Positions 23,139 through 36,462 of a stretch of DNA of 64,000 nucleotides are shown piece by piece. Where the stretch lies: assembly GCA_905250115.1 (NCBI GenBank), contig CAJNOI010000006.1, positions 1,097,526 through 1,161,525 on the forward strand, read 5' to 3'. Each line of letters begins with the position of its first letter. Position 1 is the first letter of the stretch. Under the pieces are notes generated by a model. That model made no database searches and was not told the origin of the DNA. It saw only the letters and a list, made by a program, of their open reading frames with translations. The translations under genes and the position numbers were made by a program. The stretch comes from Adineta steineri. Taxonomy: Eukaryota > Rotifera > Eurotatoria > Adinetida > Adinetidae.

Positions 23139-25271
23139 TATTTAATAAAATGATTTTAACAGTGATTATTATTATTGTTTGTTTTTTGATATTTACAAAA
23201 ATAAAGAATTTTTTTCAATGTGAATCATCATATTTTCGAAAGTTCTAGTACCTACAAAATAGTTGTATGTCATGTCATAACATCAGATAAAACGAAGGTC
23301 GTATCAATACGTAAATCACATGATTTGTTTAAGGTTAATCCTATTTGAATGTATATCAATCGAGAAAAAAAAACTATAAGATTAATTGATTTACAAATGA
23401 GTTTATCATAGAATATAATGAAAATAAATGTGAATATCATGATTGACATTTAGACTAGCCATCTGTTTTTAAAGTTAAATATATAAATATACAAATGTAT
23501 TAAGTTTTTCGATCTTTGGATTTCATACATTCTCGATTTTTACACTGACATTTCTTTATCTAGACAAGTGTTGATTCAATGGCATACATAAATGATACTT
23601 TGATCTCTTTATCTTTTTCATAATGATTAGTCATTAATAATAATGAGTATTCTAATACCTTTGCTAAATTATATGATAATGATCATTTTTGTCATTTCTT
23701 TTTTTAGCTTATTTAATCTAAACAAGGTTTTACTATTTTAGTCAGATCATTGTTATTAGTTCTGTTTCATTGATAAGAATTAATAAATTCAAGACACGTT
23801 CTAATAAATAACAAGCATTCTTTTCTTATTCAACTATTCTGAATAATCCACTAATAAGAATATATCATGATGTATACACATCGCCATTTTTTTCTTTTTG
23901 CAGTTATTAATCATTCTAGTACAATATTTACACAATAAGTTAAAATATTTTTATTCTTAAACATAATTATCACGTATAACTAAAAGATGGCTTTTATTTT
24001 TTTTAAAAAGTTCTAATTTATGGTTATATTAACTTGCGTTAGAAAATTTTCCGTCTATAAATATCAGCATAATAATTACATATTAATTGCCGTGGAAAAA
24101 GAAATGTTATAAATGAGGTTCTTAAAAGATTAGTTTCATATTTTTCATAAAAAATCGATCATTTTTAGTAACAATGATTTAATAATAAGACTGGCAAAAT
24201 ATAAAAGAAAAGTATTTTCGGATTAGATTCTTTATACATATGAAACAACTAATCGATTCAATGAATATAATTTATTTACAAGTCGACTAGTTTCTCGAAA
24301 AATAAAACTAGTAAGTCTATGATTAATTATGTAAAAAATAATCGTTAAACTATTGTTTATTATATATCAACAGATTTTGAAGCTTTGCCGATCAACAAAT
24401 GTATTTTTTGTCTGGTTTGTCTCCAGTTGAAATTATCGATATTTATCATAGTAATGCTTTGACATTTCCCCTAATCTATCTTAGTCTCGTTTTTTTAATA
24501 GACACAAACAAAGTATGTATTCTATTTATTTTTCGAATATCTTTGATAGGATAAAATTCTTGTAAAAAAAACTTTCATCAATTAATGTTTTTTTGATCGA
24601 GAAAATAATTGATTTAGAAAATGTTATTTTGCTCTTTAGTTTTTTCATTGGAACAAAAAAAAAAGCAAACGGAAAAAACAACGATATGAATAATTAAATT
24701 ATCTTATTTGATTGAATAAAAGTCCTTATTAGCCATTCATCATTTTAAATTGATATTTTATCATAAAATAGAACAAATTTTGGCTTGAAATTTAGATTAT
24801 TATATTAAATAAAATACTTCGTAATTCTATTAAGTATAAAATTTTTTTATATATATATTTTCTCTTCTCTTTTTATAAATAAATGTGGCAAAATTACTGG
24901 CATTCAACATACATTTCAAAGAACATTCATCTTTCAATGATATGTTCTTTTTTTTTCTGCTTATTTAAAGACATCATTCGTAATATTACATATTGAACTG
25001 ATATAAAGAAAGAAAGAAAAAAGAAAAAGAAAGAGGTATTCATATTAACACACAAATATACTGTTCAAAAATAAGAATCTTTATAAGAATAGGGTATTGA
25101 TGTGCATTTTTTGTTTAATCGACGAGAATACTATCTAGCTTGGTAGCAACTCGTAATAATTGAAGAAGAGAGGATAAGCAATTTTGGCAGCAGCATGGAA
25201 GAGAAGTGTAAAGGGCTTCACACAGTGCAAGAAAATGATCGTAAATATTTCTTTTCTTGTTTTTGTTGTTG
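23139..25271. other. 2.1-kb intergenic stretch, no gene seen
   Basis: Strongly AT-rich, without frames that look coded or bounded by good splice signals on either strand. A purine run (GAAAGAAAGAAAAAAG) lies near 25009-25035. The end nearest 25271 is probably the 3' UTR of the LENG9-like gene. Confidence 0.5.
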
Positions 25272-26479
25272 TTAACTTAAATCGAGTTTAAATATACAAT
25301 GATTCTTTTGTTGTTCATTCTCATTTGTATTAATTGATGATAATTGTAATGCATCAATTAATTGTTTACCAAAATATATTTCATTCGTTTCATTTGAATA
25401 TATTGATGAAGATTTTCTTTTACTTTTAAGTAATGTTATATGTGGAATAAATTCTTGATAATTTCCAGCAAAAAATATTTCATTCATTTTCTGTTTTTGT
25501 TGTTGTTCACAAAGACGTTCAATAATTAATGTACGTAGATTTTCTAAACGTGTATTTTGTTGACATTTTATGAATAATGTTTTATTATGAAATGTATCAA
25601 TACCATTAAATTCTAAATAGATACGTTCAGGATATGAACAATGATAATGTATTTCTTCTTGAATACGTTTTAACGCTAGAATACATTGTTCAATTTGTAA
25701 GGATGATTCAAGACGTAATGTCAATAGAGTTAAATAAAGATAATGAGGATCAATCGATAAAATATGTGAAGATGATGAAGAAAGTGAAGGATATAATGAA
25801 AGAAGATGTTCGCGATATGTAATATAATGAGATATAAGTGATGGATCGGTTATTGGTATTGATAATAGATAATTTGGTTTATATAAACTATCAGTTAAAG
25901 TTAGATAGCGTTTTGTTGATAGAATTGGATCAATATCCATAGGTTTTTCATCTTGAGAATTTCTAATAACGAAAAAAATAAATATTTGTCTTTTTTTATA
26001 TTTTTTTCAAATAAATATATTACTTTGTTTCAATGAGATTTTCATGTCGTTTAATAAGATCATTGATTGTTTGTTGATTACTAGTTGAACCAAATATTAA
26101 ATCAATTTTAGATTCTTTATCCCATATAATTTCATTATTATATTTAAAATATTGTATGCGATATTTCGATGGAGAAAGTAGATTTGTATTTCGATCGTTA
26201 ATTGTTAATAAATCAAAATCATTAAATGGTTTCTCTTGTAAACCATGACAATGATCAATATAACCAACTCGAATATAACGTTTATCAAGACGATTATCGC
26301 ATTCAATACGTGATAGAACATCTTCAGCTGTTTTCATTGAACATTTTTTTATATGTTCATGTTCATGTTCATCTGTCTGAAGAGTTTTATTATGATTGGT
26401 AGTAGATACAAATGGTGAAACAAATTTACCATTTGTTGGTGAGCGTGGAATAGGAGAAACAGATGCATTATTATTAATG

Positions 26480-26516
<37 letters not shown>

Positions 26517-26960
26517 TGCTATTATTATTATTATTATTCGTATTAACAGTTAATGTTTGAATATTATTTTCATCAAACCATTTGAGAAGACGAGAATAAA
26601 TAGATAAAATCATTGCTTGATTAAGTAACGTCTCACTATAGGATTGAAGTAATTGTTGTACGAGTAAAATTTGATCAGGTGTAAGACGAGGTGCTGTAAT
26701 CATTATTTCAGGTGCTTTTGTTGGATAAGATTCTTTTATTAAAAATCAAGAAATTACGAAATAAAAAATCTAATCCTATGCTTACTATCTAATTGTAATG
26801 TTAATGAAACATCATACTGATCAGCTCGAATTTTTAATATATAGGAAAATTGTCCAATTGATGATAGAATACGAATATTATCTTTAAAATAATCACGTAA
26901 CGAGTTTATTTCTTCTTCTTGTCCAACACTTATTGATGTATTTTCGGTCGTAGTGGCCAT
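25272..26960 (-). CDS. RWD + MJ1316 (DUF504) + 2H-phosphoesterase protein, LENG9-like
   Basis: Exons 26960-26786, 26732-26024 and 25962-25272 give 524 residues. Residues about 14-120 form an RWD domain (EEINSLRDYF, then the signature SYPTKAPEI across the first splice). A poly-Asn run follows at about 122-142. Residues about 195-290 match the MJ1316/DUF504 domain, associated with recognition of RNA cyclic ends (DVLSRIECDNRLDKRYIRVGY, then YRIQYFKYNNEIIWD). Residues about 320-524 are an AKAP7/LENG9-type 2H phosphoesterase (PNYLLSIPI, LFIKC, FIPHITLLK). The second HxT motif is intact (His469, Thr471). The first reads YLT, with Tyr371 where the catalytic His should stand. Human LENG9 combines MJ1316 and 2H; the RWD module replaces its zinc finger here. 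Likely a role in RNA end or nucleotide metabolism, perhaps binding rather than catalysis. Confidence 0.85.
26475..26560. repeat. In-frame ATT/AAT trinucleotide repeat (poly-Asn)
   Basis: About 27 ATT units with a few changes (an ACTGCT interruption near 26515), in phase with the minus-strand gene, encode the Asn run between its RWD and MJ1316 domains. A second such run lies in the GPCR gene near 43410-43440. Confidence 0.85.
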
Positions 26961-27640
26961 ACAATTGTTAATTCTAGGGTTAAATGCTTTATGCTTAGAA
27001 AAAAATACGTTGCCTTTGTTGTTGTCTTGGATAAATATGTACTCACCTGGAGTATGAAAAAAAAATACAGCAAATAGATGGATTACATTGGTGACGTTGA
27101 CATACTACTATCGTCTATCTTAAGTTACTCACTCATACACCGACCTTTACAGGCTACTTGCCTGAATGAATGAATCAATAGGAGACGACTGGCAATAGAT
27201 TATCACATCATCATCATCATCAATATTTTTTAATAAATAAATAAATATAATTGGTTAAAATCTTTTAACCAATCGAATAATTGTAAAATATTGTAGTATT
27301 AGTTGTAGTAAATTTTGACTCATGTAAATATAATATACGCAAAATGGATTCTATATAAGAAAGAAACTTGGATCGAATAACCAATAGAAATTATCATGAA
27401 ACCTTTATGATGATGTTTTTCTTCTAGAAAAATCATGTGCTGAAGTGTGTTAAAATATGCTTTTTCATCATGGTGGTGGAAAATAGAGTCGTAAATTCTT
27501 GAACAGTCAAGATGACGGTGCACATTTTATGTTATTTATTTATTTGTATTTCATATATAAGGCGTTTTTTCGTATACATATTGATAAACTAAATTAATAT
27601 TCATTGTGAATTTTTTAAGATAAATTAGAATAAGAATACA
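26961..27640. other. Divergent intergenic region upstream of the LENG9-like gene and RPL10
   Basis: Contains both 5' regions. A CATCATCATCATCATCAA run lies near 27205-27222. No additional gene is supported. Confidence 0.5.
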
Positions 27641-28349
27641 ATGGGTCGACGACCTGCTCGATGCTATCGTTATTGCAAGAACAAGCCATATGTAAGTTAT
27701 TTTTATTAGATGAAAATGAAAAATTAAAAGAATTTATTTATTTATTTTATAGCCAAAATCTCGTTTTTGCCGTGGTGTTCCTGATCCTAAAATTCGTATT
27801 TTTGACTTAGGTCGAAAAAGAGCACGTGTTGACGAATTTCCATTATGTGTTCATCTTGTATCAGATGAATATGAACAATTATCCAGTGAAGCACTTGAAG
27901 CTGGACGTATCTGTGCCAACAAATACTTAGTTAAACACTGTGGCAAAGATGCTTTTCATATACGTATGCGTGTTCATCCATTTCACGTTATTCGTATCAA
28001 CAAAATGTTATCATGCGCAGGTGCCGATCGTTTACAAACAGGTATGCGTGGTGCATTCGGTAAACCATTAGGTACAGTTGCTCGTGTTAACATCGGTCAA
28101 GTTATTATGTCAGCTCGTGTTAAAGATCAACATAAAGCACAAACTGTCGAAGCTTTACGTCGTGCTAAATTCAAATTTCCTGGTCGTCAAAAAATCTTCG
28201 TTTCAGATAAATGGGGTTTCACCAAATTTACTCGCGAAGATTATGATCGTTTATTTCAACTCGGTCAATTACAATATGATGGTGCCAATGTTAAGTATTT
28301 ACCTAACCATGGTCCACTTGCCGCCTGGAAAAAACGACAACATGTTTAA
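27641..28349 (+). CDS. RPL10: 60S ribosomal protein L10 (uL16)
   Basis: Component of the large ribosomal subunit at the peptidyl-transferase/P-site side. Exons 27641-27691 and 27753-28349 give 215 residues (human 214). Sequence is highly conserved throughout: [37 protein letters not shown], the P-site loop region with [19 protein letters not shown], and [12 protein letters not shown]. The only intron is 61 bp, after codon 17. Third positions are richer in C and G than in neighbouring genes (AAC, ATC, GTC, TTC), as expected for a highly expressed gene. AATAAA-like signals follow at about 28455. Confidence 0.99.
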
Positions 28350-29528
28350 ATGATTTGTTAACAATTCTTGTTGCTTGTTCTTCTGCAATTAACAACAGCA
28401 AAAAAGTTTTATGAAATGAACATCATTTTTTGTTTAAGAAAAAAAAAAGAAGAATAAAATATAAACCGAAGTTTATTTTATATTTCAATGTCTATGATTT
28501 TTTTAAAAGAAACACATTTGATAAATGCAGAATGATAGAATCTCAAGTCCAGTCATTTTCATAAAGAATATAAGAAGATTTTTGTCATTTAGAAACATTA
28601 ATATCGGCAATTCTCTCTAAAATATCAACATATATCATGATCATTCTATCTTATTGAGCAGAGATTATAACAAGCAAGTTTTAATAGAGAAAAAAAAAGT
28701 ATGTTTTAATGTAAAGCTCGAAATGAATTTTTTAGATCTCATAATTTTTGGTCATCATTAAGATATAGGGTGTATAACGATAAAATTATAGAAGCTATAT
28801 TCTTGAAAATGATCTCAACGAATGACAATATGAAAATATATTTTGCTGCATTTCATTTAAAGCAATTAGTTTTCTTAATAGAGCAGAATTACAGGATTGA
28901 CCAAAATGATTGAAATCAAATTTATCGGTCATCATAATTATATAAAAAAACCTTAAAATGATTTGAACTTAGAAATCTTCAAGATTAGAATTCAAGTTTT
29001 ATTCTTATATATTGATGTTCATAGTCTACATCTACGTGTTCGATTGTTGTAAGAAGAAAACTTTCTAAGAAAGTAGTACCAAATACTGTAGAGGCTAATA
29101 TTTATTTTCAGTGTTATTCATAAAAAAATTCATTTCATTTTTACACGATAGATCACTTGCAAATATATTTTGTTGAATAAAAACATAAGTTGAAACAGCC
29201 GATATATATGCTATTTTTAAATCGTTAATATTCTTTTTTAATATTATTAATATCAATCAACTTTCTCCGTCTTTATATATATTTGACTTGCTCCATTTAT
29301 AAATTTAATTTTTATGAATTTAGTATGAAGCAATGATTTTCTATAATGTTTGACAAGAATTTATTGCATGCAATAAAAAAAAAAAGGTTAATATTTTCAT
29401 GATTAAATTTATGAGAATGTTGTACATAATGAAAGACAAATAAGAAAATAGACGAAAAATTAATTTTGATTAAAAAAATAGAATAAAATTGGAATGTAGA
29501 AGTAAAAAAAATAAATGATAATGTCAGT
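28350..29528. other. Convergent intergenic stretch between RPL10 and acid ceramidase
   Basis: About 1.2 kb of AT-rich DNA with both 3' UTRs. No coding exon, RNA gene or mobile element recognised. Confidence 0.5.
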
Positions 29529-31158
29529 CTACCAAGGTACACAAGGTGCATCTTCATCACGACAATATTGCCAATAGGATTCCAATCTACCAGTTGCTGG
29601 TTCCATTAATGCTGTATATACAGTTAACTAAAATAAAACAATAATTAAGTAAAATTATTGAAAAAAATAGTTTACTTTATTGAGCATTGGTCGTGAAGAA
29701 AAAACATTAAATAATGATTCAAATGTAACTTGATTTTGTCCTTTTGTTTTCATACATTTAATACATGGTGTTACACGATCATCATAAAATGGTGGTTTTT
29801 TCCAATTATCATAATTTGTTTCAACTAAAAACCATAAGTTATCTTTACCCAATGGTTTTATATCATCTGATCCATTACGTGAACGTGTTACAATAACACC
29901 CTAGAATAAAATATATGGATCATCTCGAAATTTTCTATGAGAAAATTTGGTTTTGCTTACATCTCCTGGTTTTGGTCCGGCAAGAATATAATAACATGGA
30001 GCTGTAAGTTTAACTTCAGCTAAATATTTCACTGCTTGATCATAAGTTTCTGATGTTGTTAACATATCACGCATAGCGAATGTAACAAATGATTGTTTAC
30101 GATTAATATTAAAGATCCATTCGATTAAACCAATATAACCACCTTTAAGACCATAACGTTCATTCATTGAAATACTAAAAACACCGGGTCGCATGCCTGT
30201 TATTACACCAATATAACTAGAAAAGAAATTCTATTTGATTAAACATAGAACAAAACAAAAAAAAATATTACCCAGCAAAGCTAGTTGTTTTAAAAATAAC
30301 TTGACCATTTTGTGTAAAATTTACTTGAGTAATCAATGGACGTAATTTTTCTGATAATGTCCATGTATTATTTAACATATCCCAACTAGAATATATATAA
30401 ATATATTATTATTTTAAATAAATGATCTTTCATTTCATATACCCTAAGAATAGTCCAAAATCAAGATTTCGTCCATGAATAACATTACCATTTTTATCTT
30501 GTGCAACAATTGATGTACACATTGTAAAAATTTCATAGAAGATATTATACAAAACAATTTCACCTTAACAAAAAAAAAGTATTTATTTTCATCTGTATAC
30601 TATTAATAAAGCTATTTCCACTTACCCAATGGTACACCAGTTGCTTGACTAATACCTTTCATTTCATCACCATACGGTGCTGGTAATGTATCAGCCATAG
30701 CAGGCTATTAAATATCGAATTAAAAAAAACAATCATGAAAAAGTTTTAAAAGACAAATATAGAATTTACCAGTTTAGTATCAACAAGACTAATTAAAAAT
30801 TGTAATTCTGGTGAAATTTCAACAACGAATTTCTTAATATAATCAACTAAATCAATAATCTAATAATAAAATATATATAAGAATTGAAATAGAAGTTAAA
30901 ATTTATTATACTTCTGATTTATATATAGTTGAAATTTCTTTCCAGCGTTCAGTAGCTGGTAAATCTAAATTAACCACATGTGTTGGTACAACACGATCTG
31001 CTTTTGGTGGCCATTGATCATTTAAACATTGTTCACCAAACTTAACAAAAAAAACAACAAATCAATCAATCAAATTTTCTTTTCTTTTTATAAATACATA
31101 CAATTCCTTGACTTGAAATAATAACAAACAAAAATAGAAATATACGAAGTATTGCCAT
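29529..31158 (-). CDS. ASAH1: Acid ceramidase, lysosomal N-acylsphingosine amidohydrolase
   Basis: Hydrolyses ceramide to sphingosine and fatty acid in the lysosome. It is an Ntn hydrolase made as a precursor that cuts itself before the catalytic Cys. Nine exons: 31158-31102, 31040-30912, 30859-30770, 30704-30626, 30563-30443, 30385-30272, 30216-29961, 29900-29676, 29627-29529, 389 residues (human 395). The signal peptide is [10 protein letters not shown] in exon 1. The catalytic Cys (about residue 134) lies in [13 protein letters not shown], followed by the conserved [15 protein letters not shown]. Other family blocks are [42 protein letters not shown] and the C-terminal [20 protein letters not shown] is the closest paralogue family; the length and YWQYCRDED-type tail favour ASAH1. 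Ends 143 bp before epsilon-tubulin's stop, same strand. Confidence 0.93.
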
Positions 31159-31300
31159 CTGAAGACAAAAAAAAAAGAAATCGTTTTTTGAAAACTTTTA
31201 AATTAATATTAATAGATAAGATAAGATAAGTACAAAAGAAAACTAGATTTAAAAAAAAGTATATTACTAGGTCAAAATAAAAAAAAAGAGAACAGTATTC

Positions 31301-32809
31301 TCAAGATAATACATTTAAACGAGGAATATTTGTCGATGATAAATTTTCATTCTCATTTGTATCTAATAATCCACTTGTTTGTTCAATTTGTTTGTATTCT
31401 TCAATTAATTGATTAAGATTTTCCCTTGCTTGTTCAAAATCATTTAATTCAATATGATCTGTATAATGATGTACATGTGCTTTACGACGATAGAGTGTTG
31501 TAAAACGTTCTTTTAATTCAACAAACGTTTCTTTTATACACGTATGATTAGCTAATGTTAATAATGAATATGGTAAACCATTTGGTGGTACTGTACATAA
31601 ACCAATTTTCCATCCATCTTCATTCCATTTAACAAATTTCATATGTTTTAATTTAAGTAAATCAATATTACGACGTATATCAGACATTTGAATTGTTTTA
31701 CTACGTATAATCATACCACAAGCAATATAAACACCATTTATATTTGGTTGAACACGTAATGTTTGAAAATGTGGTGAAAGTGCATCACGAAATATTTGAT
31801 TTATATTTCGTGGTATGGAAGAATTTGTTGTTATTTTAAATGGTGCTGGGACTTGTGAACTAATTAAATAATGCATACGTGGATAAGGTACGAGATTCAT
31901 TGGAATTTCACTTAAATCAACATTTAATGGACCATCAAAACGTGATGATGATGTTAAATTTAATATTAAATTAGCTACAATTGTATTCATAGAATCAAAT
32001 GGACGACGACCATCATCTTTTATTTTTGTTGAACTATCACAACGTGATACAATATCTATAAGTGAATCATTATCAACAGGTATAACACAATCAGCATGTT
32101 CAGTTAATTCACGTGTAGCAAGAACAGAATTATAAGGTGATGTTATAACATCATCATCTTTTGATGGATAAACTGGTGTTACAATACGACATACTTTTGG
32201 ATATATTTCATCTAATAATGATAAAATAAATGTACCAAGACCACTACCTGTACCACCACCCTAGAAATAAAAATAGAAAATATTATAGATTGGCACGTGT
32301 TTCTTTTTTTTGTTTTGTTTTGTTAAATAATTTAGTTACATACACTCACCCTATTAGCTCACCATGGAATGTATAAGCATAAAACTTTGTAATGAATCAC
32401 ATTGTTCAGCTTGTCGACGAATTTCTTCACTTAAAATATCTCGATATTTTGCTCCATAAAAACGATTACCAACTGCCCAATTATTTCCCGCTCCACTAAC
32501 ATCACGAATAAATTGTTCACCATCAAATAAATCTCTTAATGGACTAGCAAGTATTGAACGAAGTACACCTTCTTCCATATCAACAAGTACAGCTCGTGCT
32601 TTAAGTGTATGTATTGGAGATGGATATGATAGAGAAGTATTTTTTGAATCAACATTACGAAAAAATGCACTTAATGATGCATCATAAATACATTTTTTTG
32701 AATTTGTAGTTGACATAAGTGAAGCATGTTCACGTAAAGCTAAATCCCAAAATCGACAACCAATTTGTGAACCACATTGACCAACTTGTACAACAATATT
32801 TTGTGCCAT
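31301..32809 (-). CDS. TUBE1: Epsilon-tubulin
   Basis: Centriolar tubulin needed for triplet microtubules of centrioles and basal bodies. Exons 32809-32363 and 32260-31301 give 468 residues (human 475). The start at the Met of MAQNIVVQVGQCGSQIG is chosen because this is the tubulin N-terminus; the in-frame upstream ATG would add 10 residues. Epsilon-specific features are FWDLALREHA, FRNVDSKNT, VLVDMEEGVL, VSGAGNNWAVG, the GTP loop GGGTGSGLG at residues 150-156, DDVITSPYNSVLA, FDSMNTIVANLILNLTSS, and LKERFTTLYRRKAHVHHY near the end. No degradation is seen. It supports an organism with centrioles and cilia. Confidence 0.97.
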
Positions 32810-33061
32810 TTTTACATATATATACAAATAATTATTCAAATCATTCTCTTGTTTTTTTTAGATCTAAAATATAAATCAAATTTGAGCTTGTATAGAAATA
32901 AACAACGCTCTATTATCGTTCGTTCATATTTTAACTAACACAAATACTCGGGTTACTTATCGTTAAACATCCATAGCACAGACAAAAAGAAAAACATACA
33001 GTTCAAAAATATTTTCATCTTTTTTGTTTTGTTCGAAACAAAAAATTATATACAAACATCT

Positions 33062-34370
33062 TTACGTATTAGTATTAGTAGATGTGCTCATAGTTACAGG
33101 TGAAACTACAGGATTCTTTTTTAATTTTATATTTGGTTGTTGTCGTTGTAACATTTCAGCAACAGCATGTTGAAAAACTGATTGATTGAGTAAAAATGCA
33201 CTGATATGTCCATAAGGAATAAAACGAACAAGACATCCAGGCCAAACATCATTCATATCAGGTATACCATTACGTAATATATATCCATCATTTGTACAAA
33301 CAATAAACATAGCATTAGGAATATTCGATTCAACAGGACGTGAATATTTCTCTAACGATGTAAATTCATCCATAATAAGACGCATCATATCTTTAACAGG
33401 ATCGACAACAACTAAATTTGATGGATTCGTTGATTTATTTCCTTCACGTAAGTATTCATAAAATGTTTGGTATGCTTTATTTTCATAGAATTGTTGTTTT
33501 AATAAAGCCCATGGAATAGTACGTGAAAGTACACCATCACACCAAGCTGTTGAACTTGTTGACCATGAAGCACATGATAAGAGGGAAAGTGGACCAGGCC
33601 AACTATAATAATTATCAAAAAATTTTCTTTTTATTAAAAACATAATAAATTCTTTTTTTTCTTACTTCGTAAATGCTAACGAAGCCATATGTCCACCAAG
33701 GGAAAATCCATGTAGAACAGCTGGTGTTAATTTCATTTTTTGACACCAATGAAGTAATGCAATAGTTTCTAACATAAGTGCACCACCCATGACTAATAAA
33801 TCCGTTACATAAGATAAAGATGAACGATTTTGTTGTTGTGGTTTTCTTAAACCATAATACGGATTTTCAAGAATAATTGAACCAATACGATACTGTTTTA
33901 TAAGTGGATTTGCTGTAAGAAGTTGTCGTCGACTATAACCTTGATCACCTGTTCCTGGATAACAAATTCCTATTGGAATTGAATCAATGCCGAGACGATG
34001 ATCACGAGGCAAAACAAGTTGAAAATGTGCCGTAGCTACTTCCGGTGGAATCTATTTAATCGTTCGAAAAGGAAATCTCCTTAATCAAAGAACTAAATCG
34101 ACTTCTTACCAAATGTGGATGATGAATAGCAAGTGGTGAACGAAATTTCGCATTTATATAGTGCCGATCACCTTTTGTTTCTTGTTTGGTAATTTCAATA
34201 GTATCTTCTTGAATACTTTCAGGTGGTACAAGTTTTAAACATTCACTTCTTACGGCAACTTTCTCACGTCGATTAGCACAAAGTTCTTGCAAATGTAATG
34301 GATTACCCCAACCACGTACGAATGATTGAGTTGTAATGATACGACGAAAAAGTGCATCCATACTCGTCAT
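33062..34370 (-). CDS. ABHD18: Alpha/beta-hydrolase ABHD18
   Basis: Exons 34370-34110, 34051-33666 and 33602-33062 give 395 residues. Matches to ABHD18 are strong: LFRRIITTQSFVRGWGNP at the N-terminus, CYPGTGDQGYSRRQLL, ENPYYGLRKP, SDLLVMGGAL-like VTDLLVMGGALMLETIALLHW, the nucleophile elbow GFSLGGHMASLA (Ser204), SWSTSSTAW, and the C-terminal NDGYILRNGIPDM and YGHISAFLL, which supply the likely acid (Asp of NDG) and His. It lacks the long low-complexity insert of the vertebrate protein. ABHD18 is reported as a mitochondrial phospholipid hydrolase in other animals; localisation here is inference. A 5' UTR intron probably ends at 34401 (TTTTCTAG). Confidence 0.93.
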
Positions 34371-34550
34371 TTTAATCGTTTTCTTAGGGTTAATAACATC
34401 TAGAAAATTGTTAATCAAATTAAAAAACGATTTTCGTTTATCAATAGGAAAAACAAATGTTTTTTTTTATATCAATAGTTATAAACACGCGATTACAATA
34501 AACTGTTGTGTTTCTTTTCCTAATAGATCTCATGAAACTAAGAAAACATT

Positions 34551-35855
34551 CTATTGACCGGCAGCTGAAATGTTTAATAACATTTGTGGCCCATGTGGTA
34601 AGTAAACGATATTTCTTGATCGAGCTAATTGACCAGCAATATCTTCAGCTGCTTCGATACGTCGAAGTTCAATTAAACCTAAACAAATAAATAAGCAGTA
34701 GAGAATACTATTGAGAGAATTAGAAAAATACGTACCATCACCGGCTTCACCTAAAGCTTTACCAATTAAATCAGCAGCACGGGCATCACCTTCAGCAGCA
34801 ATAACATTTGCTTGTCGACTTTGTTCAGCCTATATATTTATATTAAAAATTATATGGAATGAAATGAAAAGTTTTATTTTCTACATACTTTTTCGACTAA
34901 AAATCGTTGTTTTTCTGCATCTTGTTGTGCAACTTGTTTCAATTCTACGGCACTTGTAAATTCTGGTCCAAAACTTAAATGAGTCTAAAACAACAAACGA
35001 TATTTGTATTCATATGTAAATAATTTTCCTATAGATAACTTACAATCGAGATATCATCAAGTAATAAACCAAATTGGGCTGCACGTTCAGTTAATAATTC
35101 ACTAACACGTTGTGAAATTAATGTACGTTGTGTAATCAATTCAATTGCATCAAATTGAGCCTAGATTATTTTATTAAATAATATTTTACAATGAAAATTG
35201 TTGTTTTTTTGAAAATACTTACTACAACGGATTTTAATACTTCATTCGTAATTGACGGTAAAACACGTTCTTCATAATCTAAACCCAAATTACTAAAAAT
35301 TTTGGGTAAAAATTCAGCTCTTGGTCGATAGAGAATACGTAAAGTGATATTGATTGTTTGTAAATCTAAGATTGGAATAAAAAGATGAGAAAAAAATATT
35401 ATGTTTTGCTTTTTTAGTACCTTTTGTTCCTGTAATTGATGGGACTGATCGTGGACGAGTACGAATATCGAATATAATAGGACGATGAAGCCATGGAATC
35501 ATAAAATGAGTTCCTTCTCCAATAACATCGGGTTTAACACCTTGAAAACGGTCAAATATTACAGCTCGATGACCACCATCAACTGTAAAAAGATTTATTT
35601 ATATAAATATACATATGTTTAAGAATTCTTTCTCATTATTTACCATTAAAGAGCATAGAGTTAGCAATACCACCAGCAATTGCTAAACCAATACCAATTC
35701 TTCCTAAGAAAAATAAAATAAATAATATTATTGAAATAATTGTAAACTTTAAGTTTTAAATATTGTCGCTTTTTTTTTGTTAATCAGCAAATAGTTCTTT
35801 TTTCGTATTTGTTGTTGATCTTACCAATGCTATTAAATAATCGAGATGATGCCAT
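34551..35855 (-). CDS. PHB1: Prohibitin-1, mitochondrial inner-membrane scaffold
   Basis: Forms ring complexes with prohibitin-2 in the inner mitochondrial membrane. Eight exons: 35855-35825, 35703-35644, 35582-35421, 35365-35223, 35160-35044, 34984-34889, 34829-34736, 34678-34551, 276 residues (human 272). The N-terminal membrane anchor is [17 protein letters not shown]. The SPFH domain shows [34 protein letters not shown] and [19 protein letters not shown], followed by [17 protein letters not shown]. The coiled-coil C-terminal part contains [18 protein letters not shown] and [17 protein letters not shown]. It is complete and intact, 180 bp from ABHD18 on the same strand. Confidence 0.98.
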
Positions 35856-36462
35856 TATTTATTTATTTATATTTCTACAAGAAACATGTAAAATATCTTA
35901 ATCAATTGTCTTTAAATAAAAAACACATTTATTTGTTTTTTTTGTCTTTCAAGGCCTTTTTATTAGCAAGTAGTTTTTTCAAAAGGAGAATAGAAGAAGA
36001 AGAAGAAGAAGAAACATCACACATGGAGAAACATAAAGAAGTCATATCTCCGTCGATCCAAGAATGCATCATTGTTTGATCTACCTATCCACTACGGTAA
36101 CAAACTGATGCAATATGTACATAGACAAACAGACATACACTGATATACGTAAGGAATAGAAATAGATTAATCCAATAACAAAAAAGAGAGCAAAAAAATG
36201 TAATCTAGCAGTTAGATATCAATGTAAAATCCCAATCAACTGCATAGTAACAAAAGAAGAAAAGAGAAAAACGTGAAAGTTAAACGAAGAAACTTGAAAG
36301 AGAGAAAAACATGCACGCTAGTGACAAACCGAAACCCCACCCAAACATAAAGACTCACACACACACGCACACATACACATAAACATGCGCACCGTTTGAT
36401 ACCTTGTACATACATACAAAGAGCAATAAAGAAAGAAAGAAAGAAAGAAAAGGAATTATGTT
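35856..36462. other. Intergenic region with simple repeats between PHB1 and LARP1
   Basis: Holds the PHB1 5' region and LARP1 3' UTR. Simple repeats: GAAGAAGAAGAAGAA at about 35993-36012, CACACACACGCACACATACACA at about 36356-36380, and (GAAA)5-6 at about 36429-36452. No gene beyond the flanking UTRs is supported. Confidence 0.6.

Noticed and set aside
29529-36462. Operon of acid ceramidase, epsilon-tubulin, ABHD18 and prohibitin
   Set aside because: Same strand and close spacing, but the functions are unrelated and no spliced-leader acceptor pattern or shared signal could be shown. Compactness explains it.
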